Positions 55,186 to 63,579 of a stretch of DNA of 64,000 nt are shown in pieces. This DNA comes from Cytophagales bacterium (GTDB taxonomy: Bacteria > Bacteroidota > Bacteroidia > Cytophagales > Flammeovirgaceae). Every line of letters begins with the position of its first letter. Position 1 is the stretch's first letter. Both the position numbers and the translations under genes were made by a program. The stretch covers positions 62,001 to 126,000 of the forward strand of contig JANWWC010000002.1 of NCBI GenBank assembly GCA_025056215.1, read 5' to 3'. The notes beneath the pieces were generated by a model. The model was not told the origin of the DNA. It did not search any database and saw only the letters and a list, made by a program, of their open reading frames with translations.

Positions 55186-56055
55186 ATGACTTACTCTTTG
55201 CTTTCACCTACCGAGTGGCAAGACTATGAACTTATCGATTGCGGGAATTTCGAAAAACTCGAACGTTTTGGTCCATATGTTTTGATTCGACCAGAGCCTC
55301 AAGCCATTTGGCAAAGAAAACTTTCTTATTCTGTTTGGCAACAAAAAGCAAACGCTCGCTTTGTGCGTGGCAACTCTCCAGAGGAAGGCTGGACTGTATA
55401 CAACATGCCTCACCATTGGAAAATACGTTATCAAATCCCAAAATTTGGCTTTACCATGAAACTTTCGTTTACTTCTTTTGGACATATCGGAATATTTCCA
55501 GAACAAGCCGAAAACTGGAAATACATTTTTGAACAAGTACGTCGAATTGGCGAAGGGGCTCGCGTTCTCAACTTGTTTGCATACACAGGAGGCGCTACCT
55601 TAGCAGCAAAAACAGCAGGCGCCTCCGTAGTACATGTAGATGCTGTTAAACAAGTAGTAAATTGGGCAAAGGAAAATGCTGCTCTTAACAATACAGAGCA
55701 ATGCAGTTGGTTAGTAGAGGATGCTCTTAAATTTATCCGTAGAGAAGCCAAGCGCGGGCATCAGTATCAAGGCATTATTCTCGACCCACCCGCCTACGGA
55801 CGCGGACCTAACGGAGAAAAGTGGATTTTAGAAGAAAACCTCGACGAGCTTATAAACTTTTGCCATCAAATACTAGCTCCTCAACAATCCTTTTTTGTTT
55901 TGAATATGTACTCCATGGGTCTTTCTGCGCTCGTGGCTGAAAATCTCGTTAAAAGCTATTTCGGAAATATACCCACCGAAATTGGAGAGTGTTTTCTTTC
56001 TTCTACTACGGGCTTTCGTTTACCTTTAGGAACTTTTCTGCGCTTTCAGCTATGA
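55186..56055 (+). CDS. class I methyltransferase, RlmI/RlmK-like
   Basis: 289 residues from ATG 55186 (MTYSLLSPTEW); the longer frame adds a lysine-rich leader. SAM motif: RVLNLFAYTGGATLAAKTAGA (about 120-140), then VHVDAVKQVVNWAKENAALN and the catalytic IILDPPAYGRGP motif typical of RNA base methyltransferases of the RlmI type. No PUA domain precedes it. The stop overlaps the start of the SpoU-type gene (ATGA), so the two RNA methyltransferase genes are coupled. Confidence 0.8.
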   Translation: MTYSLLSPTEWQDYELIDCGNFEKLERFGPYVLIRPEPQAIWQRKLSYSVWQQKANARFVRGNSPEEGWTVYNMPHHWKIRYQIPKFGFTMKLSFTSFGHIGIFPEQAENWKYIFEQVRRIGEGARVLNLFAYTGGATLAAKTAGASVVHVDAVKQVVNWAKENAALNNTEQCSWLVEDALKFIRREAKRGHQYQGIILDPPAYGRGPNGEKWILEENLDELINFCHQILAPQQSFFVLNMYSMGLSALVAENLVKSYFGNIPTEIGECFLSSTTGFRLPLGTFLRFQL

Positions 56056-56861
56056 ACTCTATGATTTCCATTATCAAAAGTGCTCATAATCCTAAAATTA
56101 AACACATCGAAACTTTGCTTCAAAAAGCGAGAGAACGCAAAAAAACGCAACAAATCGTAATTGAAGGCGAAAAAGAAATTTTGCAAGCCCATCGCGCGAA
56201 CGTAAAAGTACAAACTCTCTTGCTCTCTTGCGACCATTTTAACGAGATAGAAAAATGGAAAACTCTTTTCCCAACAACCGAACTCATCGGTGTTGCAGAA
56301 GAAGCTTACAAAAAAATTGCATATAGAGAAGGAACTGTTCCCGTAGTAGCCCTTGCACAAATGCCTTCTTTTTCTATTCATCGGTATTTATTTCCTGAGA
56401 ATCCAATTATTCTCATCATCGAGGCAGTAGAAAAGCCTGGAAATTTAGGCGCTATCCTTCGGACCGCCGACGCTGCAGGTATTGATTTGGTTTGTCTTTG
56501 CGATACACAAACTGACTTATACAACCCCAACGTAATTCGCGCTTCGATTGGTTGTGTTTTTACGCTCCCTATTTGGATATGTAGCTCAGAAGAAGCCTAT
56601 TCTTTGCTCAAAGAAAAAAACGTAAATTTTTGGGTTACAGCACTTTCTGAAAATTCTATTTCTTATACAAAGGTAGATTTCTGCCAACCTTCAGCCATTG
56701 TGGTAGGAACTGAATCGAAAGGAGTAAGCAATTTTTGGAAAAACAAAGCTACTGCTAACATTATAATTCCTATGCGAGGAACTATCGATTCCATGAATGT
56801 ATCCGTAGCGACTGCAGTTGTTGTTTTCGAAGCAATTCGACAAAGAAGCCTAAGAAACTAA
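56052..56861 (+). CDS. SpoU/TrmH-family RNA methyltransferase
   Basis: 269 residues from ATG 56052; a second ATG at 56061 is possible. N-domain KSAHNPKIKHIETLLQKARERK and QQIVIEGEKEI are typical of the substrate-binding part; SPOUT motifs are EAVEKPGNLGAILRTADAAG, IVVGTESKGVS and IPMRGTIDSMNVSVATAVV. It probably 2'-O-methylates rRNA or tRNA; target unknown. Confidence 0.85.
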   Translation: MNSMISIIKSAHNPKIKHIETLLQKARERKKTQQIVIEGEKEILQAHRANVKVQTLLLSCDHFNEIEKWKTLFPTTELIGVAEEAYKKIAYREGTVPVVALAQMPSFSIHRYLFPENPIILIIEAVEKPGNLGAILRTADAAGIDLVCLCDTQTDLYNPNVIRASIGCVFTLPIWICSSEEAYSLLKEKNVNFWVTALSENSISYTKVDFCQPSAIVVGTESKGVSNFWKNKATANIIIPMRGTIDSMNVSVATAVVVFEAIRQRSLRN

Positions 56862-56868
56862 CTACTTT

Positions 56869-57567
56869 TTACTCAAAATTAAAAATCAGCGCTACTTTAT
56901 GAGTAAAAATTTGTTCGCTGGCTTGAGTAAAGTAGCTTTTTTCAAATTGTTTGTCTAATACATTTGTTAAACCATGAGAGATCCGAATTTCAGGGGCAAA
57001 CTTAAACATCTGAAAATAAAAATCGAAACCGAAACCATAAACTATCTCTGCGTTATCTCGAATTAGTGCGAGAGTTTTAAGCTCATCGGCTCCTTTTCCC
57101 CCTCCTACTTGAAAACTGTAAGAAGTGCCTCCAACCATGTACATTCTAAAATTATGCCGACGCAAAGAGCGATATTTTATTAAAAGAGGCATTTCAATAT
57201 AAGTGCTCTGAACGGTAATGCTTTCATGAAATTTAGAATTCTTGAATTCTATATGTGCTTTATATTCGTAAAAAGAAACACTCGGCACAAAACGCAGGCT
57301 CCACAGTTCATCTTTTAAGCGCCTATTCAACAAAAAACCTATTAAAAAACCGGCGTTGCTATTGCCTGCAACATAACTCACTGTGTCTTCTGGCAACAAA
57401 ATATGTGCTTTAGGATACAAATTCAAAGTGCTATTAAACAATCCTAATTGAAATCCATAATGATATCTTCGATTGTCATAATTAGGAAGATTGAGAATTT
57501 TTTGTGCCCAAGCGTTTTTATATAAAGCAATTGCACAAAAAGTAAAACAAAAAAGAAAAAAACGCAT
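56869..57567 (-). CDS. porT: type IX secretion protein PorT
   Basis: 232 residues from ATG 57567 (MRFFLFCF); the ATG at 57597 lies in the -7 box and is rejected. Signal peptide to AWAQ. An eight-strand outer membrane barrel of PorT/SprT type: NYDNRRYHYGFQLGLF, LRFVPSVSFYEYK, STYIEMPLLIKYRS, and GFGFDFYFQMFKFAPEIR. PorT is needed for T9SS function in Porphyromonas and Flavobacterium (SprT). The divergent neighbour is an exported helical-repeat protein. Confidence 0.85.
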   Translation of the reverse strand: MRFFLFCFTFCAIALYKNAWAQKILNLPNYDNRRYHYGFQLGLFNSTLNLYPKAHILLPEDTVSYVAGNSNAGFLIGFLLNRRLKDELWSLRFVPSVSFYEYKAHIEFKNSKFHESITVQSTYIEMPLLIKYRSLRRHNFRMYMVGGTSYSFQVGGGKGADELKTLALIRDNAEIVYGFGFDFYFQMFKFAPEIRISHGLTNVLDKQFEKSYFTQASEQIFTHKVALIFNFE

Positions 57568-57596
57568 TCGAGAAAATTCTTTAATAGATGAAAGCA

Positions 57597-57604
57597 CAAA
57601 AATA
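57597..57604 (-). promoter_or_regulatory. -7 box for porT
   Basis: TATTTTTG on the minus strand matches TAnnTTTG. A TTG exists but with a 25-nt spacer, slightly too long. The transcript would start near 57590, which supports the porT start at 57567. Confidence 0.45.
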
Positions 57605-57664
57605 AAGAAAAATCTGTTTTTTGGAGATTCAAATTTTGAATGTAAGACAACTTTGAAAAGTTCT

Positions 57665-59128
57665 GTGGCAAATACTTTCGATAAGTTTCTGAGAAAATAC
57701 CTTTTTTTTGTACTGCTCTTTCATTATCAGGCGATTGCGCAATATCATTACACTGAAAACATTTCTCAAACTTATCTTTCTATTTTAAATCTGGAAGAAA
57801 AAAAAGCAAGACAGGAATTAGAGCAGTATCCTTCAGAATCAAGAGCGTGGAAAATCTTGTTAGAAAATTATTTAGACGTATTACCTATCTTGCTTACCGA
57901 CAATCTGAAAGACTTAGAAAAAAAACAAGAACGTCAAGCCGAAAGACTGAGCCAATTAGAAAATTTTCCACAAAATTCTCCATATTATTTATTTTTTCAG
58001 GCAGAAATACGCGCTCATTGGGCGATGGTTTATTTAAAAATAGGTCAGCCTTGGTCTGCTTTTTACGAATTTAGCAAAGCTTATTATTCTTTAACTCGAA
58101 ATCAGAGACTATATCCTCATTTTATACCTACTCAAAAAACATTAGGATTTTTTCAAATACTACTCGGTTGCGTTCCAGAAAAATACAAATGGATTGCTAC
58201 GACCATCGGTCTCAAAGGTACCATTTACGAAGGCAAGAAAATGCTTCGAGATGCTATCCAACAGAATGAATGGTACAGTAAAGAGGCGCAACTGTTATTA
58301 GTACTTTCAGAAATGTATTTGCTCAATATTTCGCCAGAAAACTTTATAAAGTGCGATGCCTCTTGCACAGTTCTTGAAAAAATTTGCAATGCAATGATTG
58401 CCTCTAAAAAGCAGCGAGCTTTTGAAGTAAAAAAACTTCTCAACAATCTGCCTTTTTACTTATTCTTTCAAGTTCCTTACGTAGCTTACATGAGAGCCGA
58501 TGCCTTTTTGCAAACAGGAGAATATGACTCTGCTATCAGATGGTTTGAATATTATTTAAACCATACCCAAACTACTAATTACATTAAAGCGTCTTATTTT
58601 AAATTGTTTTTATGCAGTTGGTTTTTGAACCGACCGGATACCACCCGCTACAAAATCGGAGCTCTACAACAAGGCTCCCTTCGCAATGAAGCAGACAAAT
58701 ATGCCTTTGAATTTTTTCAAACAGGAAGACTTCCTAACAAAAATATTACCCAAGCGCGTTTTTTTACCGATGGAGGTGAATACGAAAAAGCGCTCAACGC
58801 TCTCTCTTTTGTAGAGCCTCAAAAACTCTCTCTGTACGACCTTGCAGAGTATTATTATCGATATGCGCGCATTTATCACGCCCAAAAACAATATGATAAA
58901 GCTTTCGAGATGTACCAAAAGGCCATAAAACACGGAAAACATTTATCTACTTATTTTGCCGCAAATTCTGACTTGCAATTAGGTATTCTATGCATGGAAA
59001 TTAAAAAGGATACGCTTTGTGCTATTCAACATCTTAAACAGACACTCTCTTACAAAAAACACGAATACAAGACAAGTCTCGATGCTAAGGCTCAAAACCT
59101 TTTGCAAAAAATTCAACATCGCGAATAA
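57665..59128 (+). CDS. exported helical-repeat (TPR-like) protein, unknown function
   Basis: 487 residues if started at GTG 57665; no ATG lies nearby in frame, and the frame from 57491 would overlap porT and bury the signal. The N-terminus is then basic, followed by LRKYLFFVLLFHYQAIAQ, a good signal peptide. The rest is almost wholly helical with TPR-like units (MRADAFLQTGEYDSAIRWFEYYL, YYRYARIYHAQKQYDKAFEMYQKAI split here for length). It resembles secreted TPR proteins of Bacteroidota without a named function. Divergent from porT. Confidence 0.7.
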   Translation: MANTFDKFLRKYLFFVLLFHYQAIAQYHYTENISQTYLSILNLEEKKARQELEQYPSESRAWKILLENYLDVLPILLTDNLKDLEKKQERQAERLSQLENFPQNSPYYLFFQAEIRAHWAMVYLKIGQPWSAFYEFSKAYYSLTRNQRLYPHFIPTQKTLGFFQILLGCVPEKYKWIATTIGLKGTIYEGKKMLRDAIQQNEWYSKEAQLLLVLSEMYLLNISPENFIKCDASCTVLEKICNAMIASKKQRAFEVKKLLNNLPFYLFFQVPYVAYMRADAFLQTGEYDSAIRWFEYYLNHTQTTNYIKASYFKLFLCSWFLNRPDTTRYKIGALQQGSLRNEADKYAFEFFQTGRLPNKNITQARFFTDGGEYEKALNALSFVEPQKLSLYDLAEYYYRYARIYHAQKQYDKAFEMYQKAIKHGKHLSTYFAANSDLQLGILCMEIKKDTLCAIQHLKQTLSYKKHEYKTSLDAKAQNLLQKIQHRE

Positions 59129-59142
59129 GATTTAGAAAAATC

Positions 59143-59150
59143 ATAACTTT
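59143..59150 (+). promoter_or_regulatory. -7 box for the SF1 helicase gene
   Basis: TAACTTTG matches TAnnTTTG and lies 23 bp before the TTG start at 59174. There is no TTG at -33. Its position supports a transcription start just ahead of the unusual TTG codon. Confidence 0.45.
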
Positions 59151-59173
59151 GAGCAAAACAATTCACCTCAAAA

Positions 59174-62100
59174 TTGGTATCCGATATTTTAAAAACGTTT
59201 CAAAGAAGGCTTACAAATCTTACAGCTAAAAATAAATCGCTGTATCTTTCGGGCATTATTAAATCGCAGTTTTTAGATATTCAAGAGTTAGACTTTTTAG
59301 AAAACAAACCTGCCTTTTTTGTAATCGAACAAATCCTCAACAAAAGAAAAAAAATTGCGCTTTGCAATGTTATCGATAGTACCTACACTCCTAACAATCC
59401 CACAAGTAAACAACTTCTTCAAATTGTGCGCACACACAAAAGCATTTTAGAAGAATGTGGCGCTGACGATTTGCGCCTTGGCTATCCATTCGTACAAGGA
59501 AAGACTCTACAAGATACTCCAATAAGATGCCCTTTGTTGTTTTTTCCTGTATCGCTCCAAATAGAAAACGGAAAATGGTATCTTTTTGTAAAAGAAAACT
59601 CTGAAATCAGCTGGAACAAAACCTTTTTTTTGGCTTACGCCCACGACAATCCTATAAAATATCAAGAAGATAGTTGGAACGAACTTTTAGAGCACATTCC
59701 TCGCCAAGTAGACGATTTTTTGATTTGGCTCTATCAAGTTCTAAAAGAAGGAGAATTAGAAATACATTTTAATCCTCAACTGTTTGAAAAGCGGCTTTAT
59801 CCTTTTCAGAAGTATACGCAAAAAGAATTTGCTGAAACATTTCAAACAGGAAAATTACAACTCTTTCCATCTGCAGTATTAGGCATTTTCCCACAAACAG
59901 ATTCTTATTTAAGCCCTGACTACCAAACGCTCATTCAACAAACTCAATACCTTTCTGACAACGACCTTGAATTTTTATTTGTAAAACATCCCTATCCAAC
60001 CAATTCTAAAAAAGAAATAAAAGAAAAAGATTTGCTCGCACCTTTGCATCTCGATGCTTGGCAAGAAGAAGCGATGAAACGCATTAAATCAGGGGAGTCG
60101 CTTTTGATTCAAGGTCCTCCTGGAAGCGGAAAATCTGAACTTATTTGTAACATTATAGCTGATGCTATCGCAAATAACAAAAATGTTTTGGTGGTTTGCC
60201 AAAAAAAAGCGGCTCTCGACATTGTGAAAGAAAGACTCCACCAAATAAGTATAGAAAAATTTGTAGCTCTTTTGCACGATATTCAGTTAGATCGTTCTCG
60301 CATTTTTGAGCAAATTCTTCATCAAATCTCTTCTTTATCACTTTATCAACAACAAAATATTAGCTTAGATGCAATTCGCATAGAAAGAGAGTTCGACAAA
60401 ATATGTCAATCTATCGACGAAATTGTACAAGAACTCAATCGCTTTAAAACAGCCCTGTACGACACTTCTATCTGTGGAATTTCTATCAAAGAACTCTATT
60501 TACAAACCACCCCTACTCCTGCCTTGCCTTATTACCTTTCTTTCCGATTTGATAGTGAAACGTATTTTCATACAAAATCTCGATTGCTTGCCCATTTTTC
60601 TTATCGTTTTCGTTTTTGCGAACAACATCAATGGCGAAACAGACAAGACTTTAGTCAATTCACCTCTTCTGATTTGTTGAATATTCAAAATTTATTGCAT
60701 CGTCTTTCTGATGATTTTCTATATTTTAAACGTTCGTTTGAAAACATTTTTCATCAAGATATCGACTTTTCCACTTTAGTAGAAATAGCCGAAAATTATC
60801 CTGTTATACAAGCTGTTTTTTCTTCAGAAATCCCTACTTGGAAATTAGAATACGCGCAAAAATTATTTTTCAAACCTCTTGATTGCACATTTGAGATAAT
60901 CACCTCAGAAATCTTGCAAATACTTCAAAATCAGTCGTTTGCTCCTTTGCATATTCCAGAACAAATCGAAGATTTTTTACAAAAAATACAAAAAGGACTT
61001 CGTTTGTGCCAATACAAAATAAGTGCGTGGTGGTGGAGACGATATTCTACTGATTATCAGGAAATAGAACCTTATCTTACGAACAAAAAAAATCTGAAAG
61101 AAGCTTTGAAACATCTACTTTTTCAAATTGAAAATCATTTAAAAGTTCAGATTGGGCTTCAGACTCTCGCAGAGCAAACTGATATTGATTTTTTCCCTGC
61201 TCTGCAACCTGGAATCAATTTTTTTGCTTGGAAAATCACTTTTCAAAAATGGTGCGAACATATCAAACAAGCCGATGCATTCCGCAGTTTGATAAGCAAA
61301 TTCCCTTTTGTCTTGCAAAAAAGATTACTTAACGACTCTTTCAAAGAATTTCAAAAATGGAGTCTCTCTTTTTTAGAATTAGCAACCGAATGGCAAAAAT
61401 ACTTTGCTAAAGTTCACAGCTACATCACTTTAGAACAATGGAAAACGTGGATAGAAAATCCTTCGTCTTTAGCTCAAGCCCAACACGAACTTCAGCGCGA
61501 CTTTGATGCGCTTTGTCAGGCTGATGCTATTTATCAACAATTTTCTTCTGTAGAGCATTCTGTAATAGAATACCTCGAAAAGCAATCTTTTGAAACACCT
61601 CAAGCAGCAGTTGAACATTTTGAGAATGCTCTCAAAAGTGCTTGGATTGAGCACATCGAAAGACAATTCCCTGAGTTGAGAATTGTTTCGTCGGGAAGAA
61701 TCGAATTTTTGGAGCAGCAACTCATTGAACTTGTTCAAGCCAAACAACAATTAGCCCAAAAAATCATACTCATGAAAGCTCGGCAACGAACCTTTCAAAA
61801 CCTCGCCCTCAACCGACTACATCATCGCATCACTTATCGAGAATTAGAACATCAAGTTCGCAAAAAGCGCGCCGTATGGACTATCAGAAAGCTCATTCAC
61901 CAATTTTACGACGAAATTTTTCGACTCATTCCATGCTGGTTAGCCTCCCCTGAAACGGTTTCTGCCGTGTTTCCTCTCTGTTCTTTATTCGATATTGTAG
62001 TATTTGATGAAGCGTCTCAGTGCTTTGCCGAAAAAGGAATTCTAGCGCTTTGGCGTGCAAAACAAATCGTCATTTGCGGCGATAGACAACAACTTCCGCC

Positions 62101-63121
62101 CTTCGACCTTTACAAACCTAGATGGGAGGATGATACACAAGAAAACATCGTTCTAGAATCTGAATCTTTACTGGATTTGGCTGAAAAATACTTACCTCAG
62201 ATTATGCTGCGCGGGCATTATAGAAGTCAATCTTTAGAACTTATCGACTTTTCAAATCGCCATTTTTATCAACAAAAGCTCACAATGGTGCCCCACTACG
62301 AAAACATACTTAAAACCGACGAACCCGCTATTCATTACATAAAAGTAGAAGGTTTCTGGGAAAACGGAGCCAATCTCATAGAAGCTCAAAAAGTCTTACA
62401 ACTCGTCGAAAATCTCCTAAGAGAAAGAAGAAACAACATTGGAATTATTACTTTTAATTACAAACAACAAAACCTAATTGAAGACTTGTTAGAACAACAT
62501 CTCTACTCAAAGCCTGAAGAGCTTTTTATCAAAAACATCGAAAACGTACAAGGGGACGAAAGAGATTACATCATTTTTTCTGTAGGATATGCGCCGAGTC
62601 CTTCAGGAAAATTTTCTATGAACTTCGGGCTTCTTAACCAACTCAAAGGGGAAAATCGTTTGAATGTAGCAATTACACGCGCGCGAAAAAAAATTTGGGT
62701 CGTTACAAGCATTTTCCCGAGCGCTCTTCGCGCTGATGAAACAACTCATGACGGCGTAAAACTCCTGCAAAAATATTTGCAATATGCTTATGAAGTATCA
62801 AACGGAAATTATACTCCTTCGCTTCCTTCGCCTTCTTTTGAACCTACTTGGTATTTAAAGCAAAAACTTACAACGATATTTTCACAGCTCAAAATTTATT
62901 ATCCTTTTGCAGACCTTACGGAATTTTCACGACAACAACCCATTGCTCTATGGCTCACCGATGACGACACGTATGCAGAACGCTGCTCAAAAGATGCTCA
63001 CGCATATCAACTTATTCATTTTCAAGAAAAAAAGTGGAATTATAAAAGAGTATTCAGCCGCAATTATTTCATAGGTAAGATAGATAAAGTTTTTTGTTCA
63101 AATTATTATGAAAATAAGTAA
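59174..63121 (+). CDS. large SF1 (Upf1-like) helicase with DUF4011-like N-terminus
   Basis: 1315 residues, starting at TTG 59174 since no ATG occurs in the first 290 codons. The N-terminus (LKTFQRRLTNLTAKNKSLYL) resembles DUF4011. The helicase core is split: Walker A QGPPGSGKSEL (about 314-322), then a 600-residue helical insert, Walker B VVFDEASQCF (about 943-951), GDRQQLPPF (about 968), RGHYRS, VQGDERDYIIFSVG (about 1126) and NVAITRARKKIWVV. The C-terminal 90 residues (CSKDAHAYQLIHFQEKKW near 1268-1286) resemble a Vsr/MTES_1575-type nuclease, with the usual catalytic acids apparently changed. DUF4011 helicases are often linked to phage defence or DNA processing; role here unknown. Confidence 0.8.
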   Translation: MVSDILKTFQRRLTNLTAKNKSLYLSGIIKSQFLDIQELDFLENKPAFFVIEQILNKRKKIALCNVIDSTYTPNNPTSKQLLQIVRTHKSILEECGADDLRLGYPFVQGKTLQDTPIRCPLLFFPVSLQIENGKWYLFVKENSEISWNKTFFLAYAHDNPIKYQEDSWNELLEHIPRQVDDFLIWLYQVLKEGELEIHFNPQLFEKRLYPFQKYTQKEFAETFQTGKLQLFPSAVLGIFPQTDSYLSPDYQTLIQQTQYLSDNDLEFLFVKHPYPTNSKKEIKEKDLLAPLHLDAWQEEAMKRIKSGESLLIQGPPGSGKSELICNIIADAIANNKNVLVVCQKKAALDIVKERLHQISIEKFVALLHDIQLDRSRIFEQILHQISSLSLYQQQNISLDAIRIEREFDKICQSIDEIVQELNRFKTALYDTSICGISIKELYLQTTPTPALPYYLSFRFDSETYFHTKSRLLAHFSYRFRFCEQHQWRNRQDFSQFTSSDLLNIQNLLHRLSDDFLYFKRSFENIFHQDIDFSTLVEIAENYPVIQAVFSSEIPTWKLEYAQKLFFKPLDCTFEIITSEILQILQNQSFAPLHIPEQIEDFLQKIQKGLRLCQYKISAWWWRRYSTDYQEIEPYLTNKKNLKEALKHLLFQIENHLKVQIGLQTLAEQTDIDFFPALQPGINFFAWKITFQKWCEHIKQADAFRSLISKFPFVLQKRLLNDSFKEFQKWSLSFLELATEWQKYFAKVHSYITLEQWKTWIENPSSLAQAQHELQRDFDALCQADAIYQQFSSVEHSVIEYLEKQSFETPQAAVEHFENALKSAWIEHIERQFPELRIVSSGRIEFLEQQLIELVQAKQQLAQKIILMKARQRTFQNLALNRLHHRITYRELEHQVRKKRAVWTIRKLIHQFYDEIFRLIPCWLASPETVSAVFPLCSLFDIVVFDEASQCFAEKGILALWRAKQIVICGDRQQLPPFDLYKPRWEDDTQENIVLESESLLDLAEKYLPQIMLRGHYRSQSLELIDFSNRHFYQQKLTMVPHYENILKTDEPAIHYIKVEGFWENGANLIEAQKVLQLVENLLRERRNNIGIITFNYKQQNLIEDLLEQHLYSKPEELFIKNIENVQGDERDYIIFSVGYAPSPSGKFSMNFGLLNQLKGENRLNVAITRARKKIWVVTSIFPSALRADETTHDGVKLLQKYLQYAYEVSNGNYTPSLPSPSFEPTWYLKQKLTTIFSQLKIYYPFADLTEFSRQQPIALWLTDDDTYAERCSKDAHAYQLIHFQEKKWNYKRVFSRNYFIGKIDKVFCSNYYENK

Positions 63122-63133
63122 GTTTTGTTCATA

Positions 63134-63154
63134 TTACTCAAAATTCCTGAGTAA
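63134..63154 (+). terminator. small hairpin before the response regulator, weak terminator
   Basis: TTACTCA and TGAGTAA form a 7-bp stem around a 7-nt loop, 13 bp after the helicase stop and 5 bp before the regulator's ATG, followed by GTTTTA. It could end helicase transcription or cover the ribosome site of the next gene. Confidence 0.35.
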
Positions 63155-63159
63155 GTTTT

Positions 63160-63579
63160 ATGATGACTTTTTCACCAATCCTTTATAGAATTTATGTGTT
63201 AGAGGACAATCGCGCTGAAACATTAGTGCTGAAACTCGCATTTTCGAAAATGGAAAATGTGATTATTGAGTATTTTAATAGCGCAACTTCTTTTTTACAG
63301 CGCTTGGAGCAAGAAATTCCTGATATTGTTCTAATGGATTATCTTCTGCCTGACGCCGATGGTATAGAAGTGATAAGAAAAATCAAAAGCAAATCTGACG
63401 ACATTCGAATCGTAGTGGTTTCTTCTCAAGAGCAAGTGAGTGTAATTGCAGAAGCTCAAAGCGAAGAAATTGACAACTTTATTGTAAAAAGTCCGAGTTG
63501 CATACGCTACTTGCGAAAAGTGATGAACGACCTAATCATATTAGTAAACTATTATAAATCAATAAAAGGCACATGGTAA
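63160..63579 (+). CDS. receiver-only response regulator
   Basis: 139 residues (a second ATG one codon later is possible). Receiver fold: VLEDNRAE acidic pair, phospho-acceptor Asp60 in VLMDYLLPDADG, conserved VVVSSQ (Ser) and Lys110 in FIVKSPS. No output domain follows, so it probably acts through protein contacts. The sensor kinase is not in the window. Its stop overlaps the hemF start by 7 bp, tying it to heme synthesis. Confidence 0.88.
   Translation: MMTFSPILYRIYVLEDNRAETLVLKLAFSKMENVIIEYFNSATSFLQRLEQEIPDIVLMDYLLPDADGIEVIRKIKSKSDDIRIVVVSSQEQVSVIAEAQSEEIDNFIVKSPSCIRYLRKVMNDLIILVNYYKSIKGTW

Noticed and set aside
59174-63579. Complete phage defence system around the large helicase
   Set aside because: The neighbours are a response regulator, hemF and an exported helical-repeat protein; no methylase, nuclease partner or mobile-element gene is present, so only the single protein can be flagged.
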